This document shows positions 17,145-24,932 of a stretch of DNA of 64,000 nucleotides, piece by piece. A program made the position numbers and the translations under genes. The stretch spans positions 1,240,001-1,304,000 of the forward strand of contig NZ_JACHLN010000002.1 in the NCBI RefSeq assembly GCF_014204495.1, in the 5' to 3' direction. Under the pieces are notes generated by a model. It saw only the letters and a list, made by a program, of their open reading frames with translations, did not search any database and was not told the origin of the DNA. Origin of the DNA: Sphingomonas kyeonggiensis (GTDB lineage: Bacteria; Pseudomonadota; Alphaproteobacteria; Sphingomonadales; Sphingomonadaceae). The first letter of the stretch is position 1, and each line of letters begins with the position of its first letter.

Positions 17145-17459
17145 CGAGGCGTGGCGAGCCGCATGTTCCAGCAACAGTCGCTCACCCGCTTGCACAAATC
17201 AGGCATCGCGATTCCGATCACCCTACCCTTGCTCGATGAATTTGTGTTTCGGCCAATTAGCGAAATGCTGGATCGCATCCTCTGTCTAAACGCAGCAGCA
17301 GCCGTTGCCCATCGTCACAATCGAGCCATCGGCAAATTATCAGAACTACGGTGGTGAAGGCCTGCCCGACAAAGCAATCCGCATCGATATCGGATCCAAC
17401 AAGCCCGGCTTCAGCCTGATGGAATCATCTGAAGCACGCTCTTGGGAATGAGGTGATCA
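17145..17459 (+). other. gap between paralogues with an apparent gene relic
   Basis: These 315 bases separate the two paralogous small genes. No complete gene is convincing. An open stretch at 17290-17451 has no start codon of its own and follows directly on a TAA; it reads QQQPLPIVTIEPS, then GEGLPDKAIRIDIG and ends ARSWE before a TGA. Its codon choice is more gene-like than the 68-codon frame at 17151. It may be the broken 3' end of another toxin-like gene whose partner is the second paralogue. Confidence 0.4.
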
Positions 17460-17726
17460 ATGCACGCCATGATGATCGATCAGATCGCACGCATTCTTGC
17501 CAACTTCACTCTTGCGCTAGATTACTCTGGAGAAATCATCGACGCGGATGACATTGTAAAAATTCAGGAAGTCATGGGTGCGGATATGCAAGCCCTAGAC
17601 CCCGAATCGCGCAGAATGTTGAGCGACGCTTTCCGCAGGATTGCCCCAGAATACGATGGGGATTTCCGCAAAGCCGTTGAGAGCATGCCCGAAGACTTCG
17701 GCCTCGAAGACGAAGATCTAGACTAG
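17460..17726 (+). CDS. small acidic helical protein, second copy of a tandem pair
   Basis: This 88-residue protein starts at an ATG behind GAGG at good spacing. It aligns end to end with the gene at 16860: MMIDQIARILAN, SGEIIDADDIVKI, ESRRMLSDAFRRIAPEY. It has a more acidic tail (EDEDLD). By eye more than half of the positions are identical. There is no recognised domain. Duplicated immunity-type genes beside toxin relics are usual in polymorphic toxin loci, which is the role I infer. Confidence 0.65.
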   Translation: MHAMMIDQIARILANFTLALDYSGEIIDADDIVKIQEVMGADMQALDPESRRMLSDAFRRIAPEYDGDFRKAVESMPEDFGLEDEDLD

Positions 17727-17742
17727 CCCCAGTCAGCACGGC

Positions 17743-18150
17743 TCAAACCATCCCCACCAACGCCGCCACCAGCGGCACATCCGCCGGCGGCATCGGCATC
17801 CCGCGCATCTCGACCGGGGTCACCCAGCGCAGCTCGGTGGCGTGATGCGCAACCGGCTCGCCTTGCCAGGTCCGCGCGACGTAGAGCAACAGCAGCAGGT
17901 GCCGCCCGGCCAGCGGCTCGCTGGCGAAGGCGATCGGGCTCAGGTCTTTCACGCTAAGGGTTAGTCCCAGCTCCTCGTGCAGCTCGCGGGCGAGCGCAGA
18001 TTCGGGGCTTTCGCCGTGCTCGATCTTGCCGCCGGGGAACTCCCACAGCCCCGCCATCGGCTTGCCCGGCGGGCGCTGCTGGAGCAGCACGCGGCCGGAA
18101 TCGTCGATCAGTGCCGCCGCTACGACGAGCAACATATCAGAAGCATCCAT
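17743..18150 (-). CDS. mutT: NUDIX hydrolase, MutT-like (8-oxo-dGTP diphosphatase)
   Basis: This 135-residue protein carries a complete NUDIX box, beginning GGKIEHGES and ending RELHEELGL (about residues 36-58). It also has LLQQRPPGKPMAGLWEFPG, which is characteristic of MutT-type enzymes that remove oxidised guanine nucleotides. The length matches MutT. It ends 16 bases from the toxin islet on the opposite strand, and so marks the return to core genome. Confidence 0.85.
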   Translation of the reverse strand: MDASDMLLVVAAALIDDSGRVLLQQRPPGKPMAGLWEFPGGKIEHGESPESALARELHEELGLTLSVKDLSPIAFASEPLAGRHLLLLLYVARTWQGEPVAHHATELRWVTPVEMRGMPMPPADVPLVAALVGMV

Positions 18151-18202
18151 CAGCTTTTCGTTAAGCCTCTTTGGCTAGTCTTGGGCTACCTTTGGAGAAG
18201 AA

Positions 18203-18400
18203 GTGCCCCCGATGCGAGCCCTTGTACGCGCGATCCACCAGGTGATGCATGACCGCCGCGCGGCGACCGCCGTCGAATATGGCTTCATCCTCGCGCTCAT
18301 CGTCCTCGCGATGATGGCCAGCCTGACGAGCGTGGCCAACCAGACCAAGAACATGTGGGGCAACGTCACCAACAAGGTCCAGGCGGCCACCCAGTCCTGA
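18203..18400 (+). CDS. Flp family type IVb pilin
   Basis: This 65-residue protein starts at the GTG at 18203 behind GGAGAAG. The N-terminal basic stretch RAIHQVMHDRRAATAVEYG leads into a hydrophobic helix (FILALIVLAMMASL). The Glu five residues into the mature region is typical of Flp pilins, which are cleaved by a prepilin peptidase and assembled by the Tad machinery. It differs from the two pilins downstream and is probably a minor or older copy. The Tad genes are not in the window. Confidence 0.85.
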   Translation: MPPMRALVRAIHQVMHDRRAATAVEYGFILALIVLAMMASLTSVANQTKNMWGNVTNKVQAATQS

Positions 18401-18544
18401 ACGGTTTCGCGTAAAGTGGTTACGCCCTCGTAACGCTCGGCCTTAGGCGTTTCTTTACTTCCGGATTGTAGCTTGATCGTGCCGAACCGGAGTCTTCCGG
18501 GGAGGCCGGGTGAATGAAGCTATTTTGAACTCTGGAGACCGGTT

Positions 18545-18712
18545 ATGATGAAGATCCGCAACTTCCTGAAGAATTCCAAGGGCGCGACCGCCATCGAGTA
18601 CGGCCTGATCGCCGCTCTGATCGCCGTCGCCGCGATTGCCGCCATGCAGGGCCTGGGCAACTCGCTGAAGTCGACCTTCACCAACGTTTCGTCGAACATG
18701 AAGGCTTCGTAA
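18545..18712 (+). CDS. Flp family type IVb pilin, major-type copy 1
   Basis: This 55-residue pilin starts at an ATG behind GGAG. KNSKGATAIEYGLIAALIAV and the tail NVSSNMKAS are clear. The maturation site lies before the ATAIEYG segment, and the hydrophobic helix makes the fibre core. It is followed by a strong terminator at 18741 and by a near-identical protein at 18793. The 140-bp leader upstream suggests its own promoter and high expression, as for a major pilin. Confidence 0.9.
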   Translation: MMKIRNFLKNSKGATAIEYGLIAALIAVAAIAAMQGLGNSLKSTFTNVSSNMKAS

Positions 18713-18740
18713 GCCTCGATCCGACAAACGGAACGAAATC

Positions 18741-18774
18741 GGGCGGCGGGACTTACAGTTCCGCCGCCCTTTTC
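18741..18774 (+). terminator. intrinsic terminator after pilin copy 1
   Basis: GGGCGGCGG and CCGCCGCCC pair across an 11-12 base loop, followed by TTTT. This is the strongest classical terminator in the window. It would insulate pilin copy 1 from copy 2, or let only read-through reach copy 2. Confidence 0.85.
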
Positions 18775-18792
18775 ATTGCTTTAGAGGGGTTT

Positions 18793-18963
18793 ATGATTAA
18801 CAGTTTGATGACTTTCCTGCGCGAGACGCGCGCCGCCACCGCGATCGAATATGGCCTTATCGCCGCGCTGATCGCGGTCGCCGCCATCGCCGCGATGCAG
18901 GGACTCGGCAATTCGCTCAAGAAGACGTTCACCAACGTCTCCTCGAACATGAAGGCCTCGTAG
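18793..18963 (+). CDS. Flp family type IVb pilin, major-type copy 2
   Basis: This 56-residue pilin starts at an ATG behind GAGGGG. From ATAIEYG to NVSSNMKAS it is identical to copy 1 apart from one Lys-for-Ser change, yet many codons differ. This suggests an old duplication held by selection rather than a fresh copy. The N terminus differs (MINSLMTFLRETRA). It is the same kind of surface fibre subunit and needs a prepilin peptidase from elsewhere. Confidence 0.9.
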   Translation: MINSLMTFLRETRAATAIEYGLIAALIAVAAIAAMQGLGNSLKKTFTNVSSNMKAS

Positions 18964-19030
18964 TTTTCCTGAACCCGGACGAACCGCGCGCTTCACCCGG
19001 TGTACATGCCGACTCTCCTATAAGGAGAGG

Positions 19031-19183
19031 ATGAAGCAGATTATCCCCCACAAGGCCGTACGGCCGATGGAGCTGGCGCTGGTCGCGTTCCTCGCGATCT
19101 GCGCCATTCTTGCGGTCGTTCAGGGCCTGGGCATGCTCGGCGCGAGCATGGCCGCCTCGGAGCACAGCGCGCCGGTTCGCTAA
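19031..19183 (+). CDS. small single-span membrane protein
   Basis: This 50-residue protein starts behind AAGGAGAGG, a near-ideal ribosome site. One hydrophobic span (ELALVAFLAICAILAVVQGLG, given here as ELALVAFLAICA and ILAVVQGLG) is followed by a short tail ending SAPVR. It lacks the Flp signature. Lying directly after the pilins on the same strand, it may be a pilus-associated small protein, but no family is recognised. Confidence 0.6.
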   Translation: MKQIIPHKAVRPMELALVAFLAICAILAVVQGLGMLGASMAASEHSAPVR

Positions 19184-19202
19184 CCGACGCGCTTCGCCTT
19201 TC

Positions 19203-20150
19203 TCAGATCCGCCCCATCGCCAAGAACTTGGCGCGGCGGGCCTGGCGCAGGCTCTCGGGCGACATGCCGTCGAGCTTGGCCAGCGATTCCTCGATCGCAT
19301 CGCCCAGTGCGTGGATCGCGGCACCCTGATCCCGGTGCGCGCCGCCCAGCGGCTCGCTGACGATCCGGTCGATCACCTTCAGTTCCTTGAGATGCTGTGC
19401 GGTGACCTTCATCGCCTCCGCCGCGTCGGCCGCCTTGTCGGCGGTGCGCCACAGGATCGAGGCGCAGCCCTCGGGCGAGATCACCGAATAGACCGCGTGC
19501 TCCATCATCAGCACGGTATTGCCCGCGGCGAGCGCGATCGCGCCGCCCGAGCCACCCTCGCCCAGGATCGAGGCGACCAGCGGCACGCCCAGGTTGAGGC
19601 ACGCCTCGGTCGAGCGCGCGATCGCCTCGGCCTGGCCGCGCTCCTCGGCTTGCACGCCCGGGAACGCGCCCGAGGTGTCGACCAGGGTGATCACCGGCAG
19701 GTTGAACTTGTTGGCCAGCGCCATCAGGCGGATCGCCTTGCGATAGCCCTCCGGTTTGCCCATGCCGAAATTATGCTTGAGCCGGCTGGCGGTGTCGTCG
19801 CCCTTCTCATGGCCGATCACCATCACCCGGCGCCCACGGAACCGGCCCAGGCCACCCTGGATCGCATTGTCGTCGGCAAAGGCGCGGTCGCCGCCCAGCG
19901 GCATGAACTCTTCGATCAGCCCGGCGACATAATGTTTGAAGTGCGGCCGCTCCGGATGGCGCGCGACCTGGGTCTTCTGCCAGGGCGTGAGCTTGGCATA
20001 GGTGTCCTTGAGGAGCTTTTCGGCCTTGGCCTGAAGCGGGCCGATCTCCGCGTCGATATCGACGGCGCCGCCCTGGGCGGTCTGGCGCAGCTCGTCGATG
20101 CGGGTCTGAAGCTCGGCGATCGGCTTCTCGAAGTCGAGGAAAGTGGTCAT
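19203..20150 (-). CDS. accA: acetyl-CoA carboxylase carboxyltransferase subunit alpha
   Basis: This 315-residue protein starts [21 protein letters not shown] and carries [32 protein letters not shown] and [11 protein letters not shown], all diagnostic for AccA. With AccD it transfers the carboxyl group from biotin to acetyl-CoA in fatty-acid synthesis. Length is normal for the family. It is convergent with the small membrane protein, 19 bp apart. Confidence 0.96.
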   Translation of the reverse strand: MTTFLDFEKPIAELQTRIDELRQTAQGGAVDIDAEIGPLQAKAEKLLKDTYAKLTPWQKTQVARHPERPHFKHYVAGLIEEFMPLGGDRAFADDNAIQGGLGRFRGRRVMVIGHEKGDDTASRLKHNFGMGKPEGYRKAIRLMALANKFNLPVITLVDTSGAFPGVQAEERGQAEAIARSTEACLNLGVPLVASILGEGGSGGAIALAAGNTVLMMEHAVYSVISPEGCASILWRTADKAADAAEAMKVTAQHLKELKVIDRIVSEPLGGAHRDQGAAIHALGDAIEESLAKLDGMSPESLRQARRAKFLAMGRI

Positions 20151-20231
20151 CGAGCGGGGGCTAACCTTGGTGTGAAGCTACGTCAACGCGCAGCTGTGTC
20201 CCGGAGGTGCGCAGGCCCTTCATGAAAGCGG

Positions 20232-20310
20232 CTCCCCGGCGAAAGCCGGGGCCCAGCGTTTCTCTGCCGACTCGCTTGCGACTCTGGGCCCCGGCTTTCG
20301 CCAGGGAACT
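20232..20310. repeat. paired palindrome of the CCCCGGC family
   Basis: The left half TCCCCGGCGAAAGCCGGGG and the right half CCCCGGCTTTCGCC form an inverted pair, each half itself a hairpin. They are separated by CCCAGCGTTTCTCTGCC and a GACTCTGGG return. It sits between accA and xerD. The right arm has one mismatch (CCAGGGAA). It overlaps the stop region of xerD. Confidence 0.8.
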
Positions 20311-21211
20311 AGCTTTTGTTCAGCGCTTCCCCCAGCGGATGCCGCTGGTTGACCAGCTCGACCAATCGACGGCTGTCGACATGGGTATAGATCTCGGTCG
20401 TCGCGATATCGGCATGGCCGAGCATCGCCTGCAAGGCGCGCAGATCGGCCCCGCCCTCGAGCAGGTGGGTGGCGAAGGCATGGCGCAGCACGTGCGGGCT
20501 CACCCGATCGGGCGGGATCCCCGCCTCCCCCGCCAGCGCGCGGACGAGCTGGTAGAGCCGCACCCGCGACAGATGTCCCTTGCCCGAAGGGAAGAGGAAC
20601 GGCCGCTCCGACGTCACATGCGCCCGCCACGCCGCCACCGCGGCACGGGCGCGATCCGAGATCGGCACCAGCCGCTCGCGCCCGCCCTTGCCCTTGAGGA
20701 TCAGGTACGGGCGATCCGGCGACACGGCACCGCGCGGCAGCGATACCAGTTCGGTCGCGCGCAGGCCGGAGCCATAGAGCAGTTCGATCAATGCCTGGAG
20801 CCGCAGGTCGTTGGGATCGGGCGGCACCCGGGCGATACGATCGGCAATCGCCGCGAACATCTTGTCGACATCCTCGACGCTCAGCACCTTGGGCAGCGCG
20901 CGGGCGGTGCCGGGGCGCGGCAGGGCGGCGGAGGGATCGTCGGCGCGCAGCCCCTCATCGGCAAGAAAGGCATAGAAACGGCGCAGCGATGCCGATTTGC
21001 GCGCGACGGTGGCGCGGGACAGCGCTTGCCATTCGCCGCCGAGCCTCTCCAGCTCCGGCCGCCCCGCCCCGCCCAGCCCGCCGCCGAGAAACTCGGAAGC
21101 GAGGCGCAGGTCGGTCTGGTAGGCGGCGATGGTATTGGCGGCGGCGCCCGCCTCCGCCCGCATCATCTCGAGGAAGCGCTCGATCAGCGCCCGGTCATCG
21201 GAAGGGTTCAC
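20309..21211 (-). CDS. xerD: site-specific tyrosine recombinase XerD
   Basis: This 300-residue recombinase has an N-terminal SAM-like DNA-binding domain and a catalytic domain. The catalytic residues are visible: Arg in GSGLRATEL, Lys in LKGKGGRER, His-x-x-Arg in HVLRHAFATH, the His of LGHADIATT and Tyr in EIYTH. It resolves chromosome dimers at dif with XerC and is not a phage integrase. It starts at a GTG that overlaps the upstream gene's stop (GTGA). Confidence 0.92.
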   Translation of the reverse strand: MNPSDDRALIERFLEMMRAEAGAAANTIAAYQTDLRLASEFLGGGLGGAGRPELERLGGEWQALSRATVARKSASLRRFYAFLADEGLRADDPSAALPRPGTARALPKVLSVEDVDKMFAAIADRIARVPPDPNDLRLQALIELLYGSGLRATELVSLPRGAVSPDRPYLILKGKGGRERLVPISDRARAAVAAWRAHVTSERPFLFPSGKGHLSRVRLYQLVRALAGEAGIPPDRVSPHVLRHAFATHLLEGGADLRALQAMLGHADIATTEIYTHVDSRRLVELVNQRHPLGEALNKS

Positions 21212-23016
21212 GCCGTACGCGTGACCGCCTCCACGGCGATCATCCGCGCATAGCTGGTCATCCCCGCCGCGCGCATCGCCGCGACGATGTGGAACAGCGC
21301 CTCCGGCGTCACATTATCCCAGACGCGCGACTGCATGCCGACCGCGGCGAACAACGCGACCATACCCGAATCGCCGCGCCGGCCGGCCGCGTCGATCGCG
21401 CGGGTCCAGTCGTTCTGCGCGCCGATCGCCACGTTGAGCGCCTGGGCGCCGCGTTGGGCGTCGCTGGTCTCGAACCGGCCCAGCCCGGCGAGCCCGGCAA
21501 AGGCGAGCTGGGCGCGACGCTGACCCGCGGCATCCTTGAATGCATCGAAATCGCCATAGGCAACCGGCCCCTGCGCGCCGGGATCGCCGAGCGCGAGCAG
21601 GCCCCAGGCGATGCTGCCGCGCGGCACCACCGTGCGCCATTCCATCGCCTTGGTCTCGTAGCCGGCGGACAGCATCGAGGCGATCAGCTTCTCGGGCTCC
21701 TCCACCTTGGCATCCGCCGGGATCCAGGACGCAGCGCGCGCGGTGAGGATCAGCCGGGCATATTGGGTGCGCGGCGTGCTCGCTTCGGCCCAGAGCGTGC
21801 GGATCGCCTTGATCCGCTCTGCGACATTGCCGTCGGTATAGGCGGTGCGCAGGTCGCGCGCGACCGCGCCCTCCGTGCTGTTTGCATCGTCGCCCTCGGC
21901 GATCTCGCTGTAGAGATCGACCAGCCCGGCATTGGAGAAGACGCCGGCGGTTGCAGCCAGCTCGGCAGCGGCGGCGCGCGCGCGCGGGCTCAGCTGCGGA
22001 GCGAGCGACTGCCAGTAGCGCACCTGCGGGCCGGCGGAGTTATAGAGCGAAAGCGGCACTTCTTCGCCGGTCGCGGTGGCAAGGCCCCAGCGCCAGGCGT
22101 TGAGCCGGGTGATCCCGCCCCATTCGAGCGTGACCGCGCGGCGCCCCTGCGCGCCGGTGCCGAGCACCTTTTCGGCGAGAAGGTTGTCGATGTCGCTGGC
22201 CGGCGTGCCGCCGCGCGCCTGATCGAGCAGCTGGCCCGCCTCGTTCGGCTTGCCGGCAAGACCCGCGCACATCGCCTTGGCGAGCGCCCAGCCGCGCTGG
22301 TGGATATACTGGTTGCCGCGATCGGCGATGCCGCACAGCCCGCCCGGATCGGCAGTGGCGAGCGAGACCTGCATCGCCACCTGCAGCATGCGCGTGGTGT
22401 AATTGTCGGTATCGACGTCGTTGATCACCGCGCGAGCGGCGTTCGCCTCGCCCATGCGCAGCAGCAGCCAGGCCCGCTCGGCGGCGAAATCGGCGCCGTT
22501 GATGTGCCTGGGCGTGTTGAGCGGCGACATCAGCGCGCGGCGCAGCGCGATCGATGCCCAGCGCGAGGCGACCGGGGCGCTCAGCCGCTGCATCAGCACC
22601 GCAAGCGTGCGGCCATCGGTGGCGCCGAACGCCTTGGCCGGGAACGGCGTGTTGCCGGCGGCGAGCGCGCCGGTGCGGTTCAGCGAGTGCTTGGCGTAAT
22701 CGGGCAGTTCGTAGCGCGAGAGATCGACCGGGCCGGTCGGCACCTCCGCGACATCGGTGGTGTTCGAAAGCGCGGCGCTGTCGTTACCCAGCGTCGGCAC
22801 GCTGGAAATCGGCGCGGCGGAGGGCACGGTCGAAGCAGGAGCACTCGCGGCCGGCGCAGGCGCCGGGCGCGGCGCGGGAGCCGGTGCCGGTTCGTCGAAT
22901 CCCGGCGGCAGCAGCGATTCGGGCTTGTCCTGCTGCCCCAGCGCGGGCACCGCCGCGCCAGCCAGCAACAGCGCCCCAAGCGCGAGTTGGCGGCCCTTAA
23001 TTCGCGAGATTTTCAA
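21208..23016 (-). CDS. unknown exported protein of about 602 residues
   Basis: The TTG at 23016, behind AAGGTGG, fits a signal peptide LKISRIKGRQLALGALLLAG ending near ALGQ. A Pro/Ala-rich stretch follows (about 45-75). The rest is long and helical, rich in alanine, resembling TPR-like or Sel1-like solenoids without an obvious repeat. I recognise no enzyme motif. It overlaps the small membrane gene at its start and xerD at its end, so three genes are tightly coupled. Similar proteins occur next to xerD in other sphingomonads, as far as I recall, without known function. Confidence 0.65.
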   Translation of the reverse strand: MKISRIKGRQLALGALLLAGAAVPALGQQDKPESLLPPGFDEPAPAPAPRPAPAPAASAPASTVPSAAPISSVPTLGNDSAALSNTTDVAEVPTGPVDLSRYELPDYAKHSLNRTGALAAGNTPFPAKAFGATDGRTLAVLMQRLSAPVASRWASIALRRALMSPLNTPRHINGADFAAERAWLLLRMGEANAARAVINDVDTDNYTTRMLQVAMQVSLATADPGGLCGIADRGNQYIHQRGWALAKAMCAGLAGKPNEAGQLLDQARGGTPASDIDNLLAEKVLGTGAQGRRAVTLEWGGITRLNAWRWGLATATGEEVPLSLYNSAGPQVRYWQSLAPQLSPRARAAAAELAATAGVFSNAGLVDLYSEIAEGDDANSTEGAVARDLRTAYTDGNVAERIKAIRTLWAEASTPRTQYARLILTARAASWIPADAKVEEPEKLIASMLSAGYETKAMEWRTVVPRGSIAWGLLALGDPGAQGPVAYGDFDAFKDAAGQRRAQLAFAGLAGLGRFETSDAQRGAQALNVAIGAQNDWTRAIDAAGRRGDSGMVALFAAVGMQSRVWDNVTPEALFHIVAAMRAAGMTSYARMIAVEAVTRTA

Positions 23017-23134
23017 GCGGGACCACCTTCTCCATGCGCACCGGCTCCTTCTTCGTCTCGCGGCCTGCGAGGAAGAAGAGGCCGCCAACCAGGACGACGA
23101 GAATGACGATCAACGCAACAATCAAGCGGGACAT
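22997..23134 (-). CDS. small single-span membrane protein
   Basis: This 45-residue frame starts MSRLIVALIVILVVLVGG with one strong N-terminal hydrophobic span (residues 4-22), then a charged tail ending EKVVPLENLAN. It is below the usual length cut-off. Its codon pattern, position at the head of the minus-strand operon and 20-bp overlap with the next gene argue that it is real. The function is unknown. Confidence 0.65.
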   Translation of the reverse strand: MSRLIVALIVILVVLVGGLFFLAGRETKKEPVRMEKVVPLENLAN

Positions 23135-23170
23135 GAAGGGGTCCGGTACAATGAGACTTTCGCGGGCCTT

Positions 23171-23199
23171 TTGCCCGACGACCGCCCTCGCTGTATAGC
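23171..23199 (+). promoter_or_regulatory. candidate promoter of aroK-aroB
   Basis: TTGCCC and TATAGC are spaced by 17 bases. The -10 ends only 10 bases before the ATG of aroK, so the message would be almost leaderless. Alternatively translation begins at the GTG at 23228. Confidence 0.5.
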
Positions 23200-23209
23200 C
23201 CTTCCGAAC

Positions 23210-23749
23210 ATGTTACAAACACAGGCAGTGAATACCGGGTGGACGGGCAAGGCGATCGTGCTGATCGGCCTGATGGGTGCGGGCAAGACCACGGTCGGCC
23301 GGCGCCTGGCGCAGCGCATGCGCCTGCCCTTTGTCGACGCCGACCATGAGATCGAAGCGGCGGCGGGGATGACCGTGGCCGATATCTTCGAGCGTTTCGG
23401 CGAGGCGCATTTCCGCGACGGGGAACGGCGGGTGATCGCCCGGCTGGTCGATGGCGCCCCCAAGATCATCGCGACCGGTGGCGGCGCCTTCATGAACGAG
23501 CATACCCGCGCGCTGATCCTCGACCAGGCGATCGCGGTATGGCTCGATGCCGAACCGGCAGTGCTGGCCGACCGGGTGCGGCGGCGTGACACCCGCCCGC
23601 TGCTGCGCGGACGCGATCCCGAAGTGGTGCTCACCGAGCTCGCCGCGCTGCGCAATCCCTATTACGCGCTTGCGCCGATCCGGGTGCCCAGCATAGCAGC
23701 GCCGCACGACACCACCGTCGATGCGATCCTGAAGGCCCTGAATCCGTGA
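23210..23749 (+). CDS. aroK: shikimate kinase
   Basis: This 179-residue kinase has a P-loop GLMGAGKTTVGRRLA, a DADHEIE shikimate-binding motif, ATGGGAF and RRRDTRPLL in the lid. It phosphorylates shikimate at the 3-hydroxyl in aromatic amino-acid synthesis. Its stop overlaps the GTG start of aroB. The start could instead be the GTG at 23228, which would still keep the whole fold. Confidence 0.95.
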   Translation: MLQTQAVNTGWTGKAIVLIGLMGAGKTTVGRRLAQRMRLPFVDADHEIEAAAGMTVADIFERFGEAHFRDGERRVIARLVDGAPKIIATGGGAFMNEHTRALILDQAIAVWLDAEPAVLADRVRRRDTRPLLRGRDPEVVLTELAALRNPYYALAPIRVPSIAAPHDTTVDAILKALNP

Positions 23750-24834
23750 CAATCGTTCCCGTCGCGCTTGGCGACCGCAGCTATGACGTCCGCATCGAGG
23801 CGGGGCTCCTCGCCCGCGCCGGCGAAGCACTCGCGCCCTTCTACAAGGGTCGGCGCTGGGTGATCGTCACCGACGAGAATGTCCGCCCGCACCTGGCCAC
23901 ATTGCAGGCGAGCCTGGGCCCGAGCGAAGCGATCATCCTGCCCCCGGGCGAAGGCACCAAGAGCTGGGGCCAGCTCGAGGCGCTGCTCGACAGGTTGCTC
24001 GAGCTCGGCATCGAGCGCAGCGACCATGTCATCGCGCTCGGCGGCGGCGTGATCGGCGACCTGGTCGGCTTCGCGACCTCGGTGCTCAAGCGCGGCTGCA
24101 ACTTCGTCCAGATCCCCACCACCCTGCTCGCCCAGGTCGACAGCTCGGTCGGCGGCAAGACCGCGATCAATACCCGCGCCGGCAAGAATCTGGTCGGCGC
24201 CTTCCACCAGCCGAGCGTGGTGCTGATCGATCCGCAGGTGCTCGACACGCTTCCGGCACGCGACCTTCGCGCCGGCTATGCCGAAGTGGTGAAGTACGGC
24301 CTGATCGACGATTTCGCCTTTTTCGAATGGTGCGAGGCCAATGCCGCCGCGCTGATGGCCGGTGATCCGGCAGCGCGCGAATATGCCATCGCCCATTCCG
24401 TCGGCGCCAAGGCCCGCATCGTCGCGGCCGACGAGCGCGAGACGACCGGCACCCGCGCGCTGCTCAACCTCGGCCACACCTTCGGCCACGCGCTCGAGGC
24501 CGAGACCGGCTTCTCGGACAAGCTGCTCCACGGCGAGGGCGTCGCCGCCGGCATGGCGCTGGCCTTCGGCTTCTCGGCGGCGCAGGGCATCTGCCCCGGC
24601 CAGGACGCCGAAAGGGTTGCCGCGCACCTGGCTGCGGTAGGCCTGCCGGATGGGCTGAAGGCGGCGGGGATCACCGCCTCCGGTGCGCGGCTCGTGGAGC
24701 ACATGCTCCACGACAAGAAGATGAGCGCGGGCACCCTGCCCTTCCTGCTCGCCCGCGGGATCGGCCAGACCTATCTCGACAAGACGGTCAACCTTGCCGA
24801 GGTGGCCGCGTTCCTCGACACGCAGCCTAGGTAA
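23746..24834 (+). CDS. aroB: 3-dehydroquinate synthase
   Basis: This 362-residue enzyme carries GGGVIGDLVGFATS, RGCNFVQIPTTLLAQVDSS written in two parts here as RGCNFVQIPTTLL and AQVDSS, GGKTAIN and NLGHTFGHALE, with the metal and substrate ligands of AroB. It converts DAHP to 3-dehydroquinate using NAD and a divalent metal. The GTG start overlaps the aroK stop (GTGA), making a coupled aroKB operon as in many bacteria. Confidence 0.97.
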   Translation: MTIVPVALGDRSYDVRIEAGLLARAGEALAPFYKGRRWVIVTDENVRPHLATLQASLGPSEAIILPPGEGTKSWGQLEALLDRLLELGIERSDHVIALGGGVIGDLVGFATSVLKRGCNFVQIPTTLLAQVDSSVGGKTAINTRAGKNLVGAFHQPSVVLIDPQVLDTLPARDLRAGYAEVVKYGLIDDFAFFEWCEANAAALMAGDPAAREYAIAHSVGAKARIVAADERETTGTRALLNLGHTFGHALEAETGFSDKLLHGEGVAAGMALAFGFSAAQGICPGQDAERVAAHLAAVGLPDGLKAAGITASGARLVEHMLHDKKMSAGTLPFLLARGIGQTYLDKTVNLAEVAAFLDTQPR

Positions 24835-24847
24835 GCCCCATTTCCTG

Positions 24848-24923
24848 CTCCCCGGCGAAAGCCGGGGCCCAGGGTTTCTCTGCCCTGTCGCTTGTGACCC
24901 TGGGCCCCGGCCTTCGCCGGGGA
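24848..24923. repeat. paired palindrome of the CCCCGGC family
   Basis: TCCCCGGCGAAAGCCGGGG, CCCAGGG, a TTTCTCTGCC loop, CTTGTGA, CCCTGGG and CCCCGGCCTTCGCCGGGGA follow in order. The two ends are inverted copies, so the whole unit can also fold as one long stem. It lies between the convergent aroB and TonB-receptor genes and can end both transcripts. Confidence 0.85.
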
Positions 24924-24932
24924 AAACATGGG

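Noticed and set aside
17151..17357. 68-codon frame in the toxin islet gap
   Set aside because: It has no ribosome site and no resemblance to a domain. A different frame through the same bases looks more like coding remains.
20309..21211. XerD as a phage integrase marking a prophage
   Set aside because: The protein is a standard chromosomal XerD, and no phage genes or att repeats surround it.
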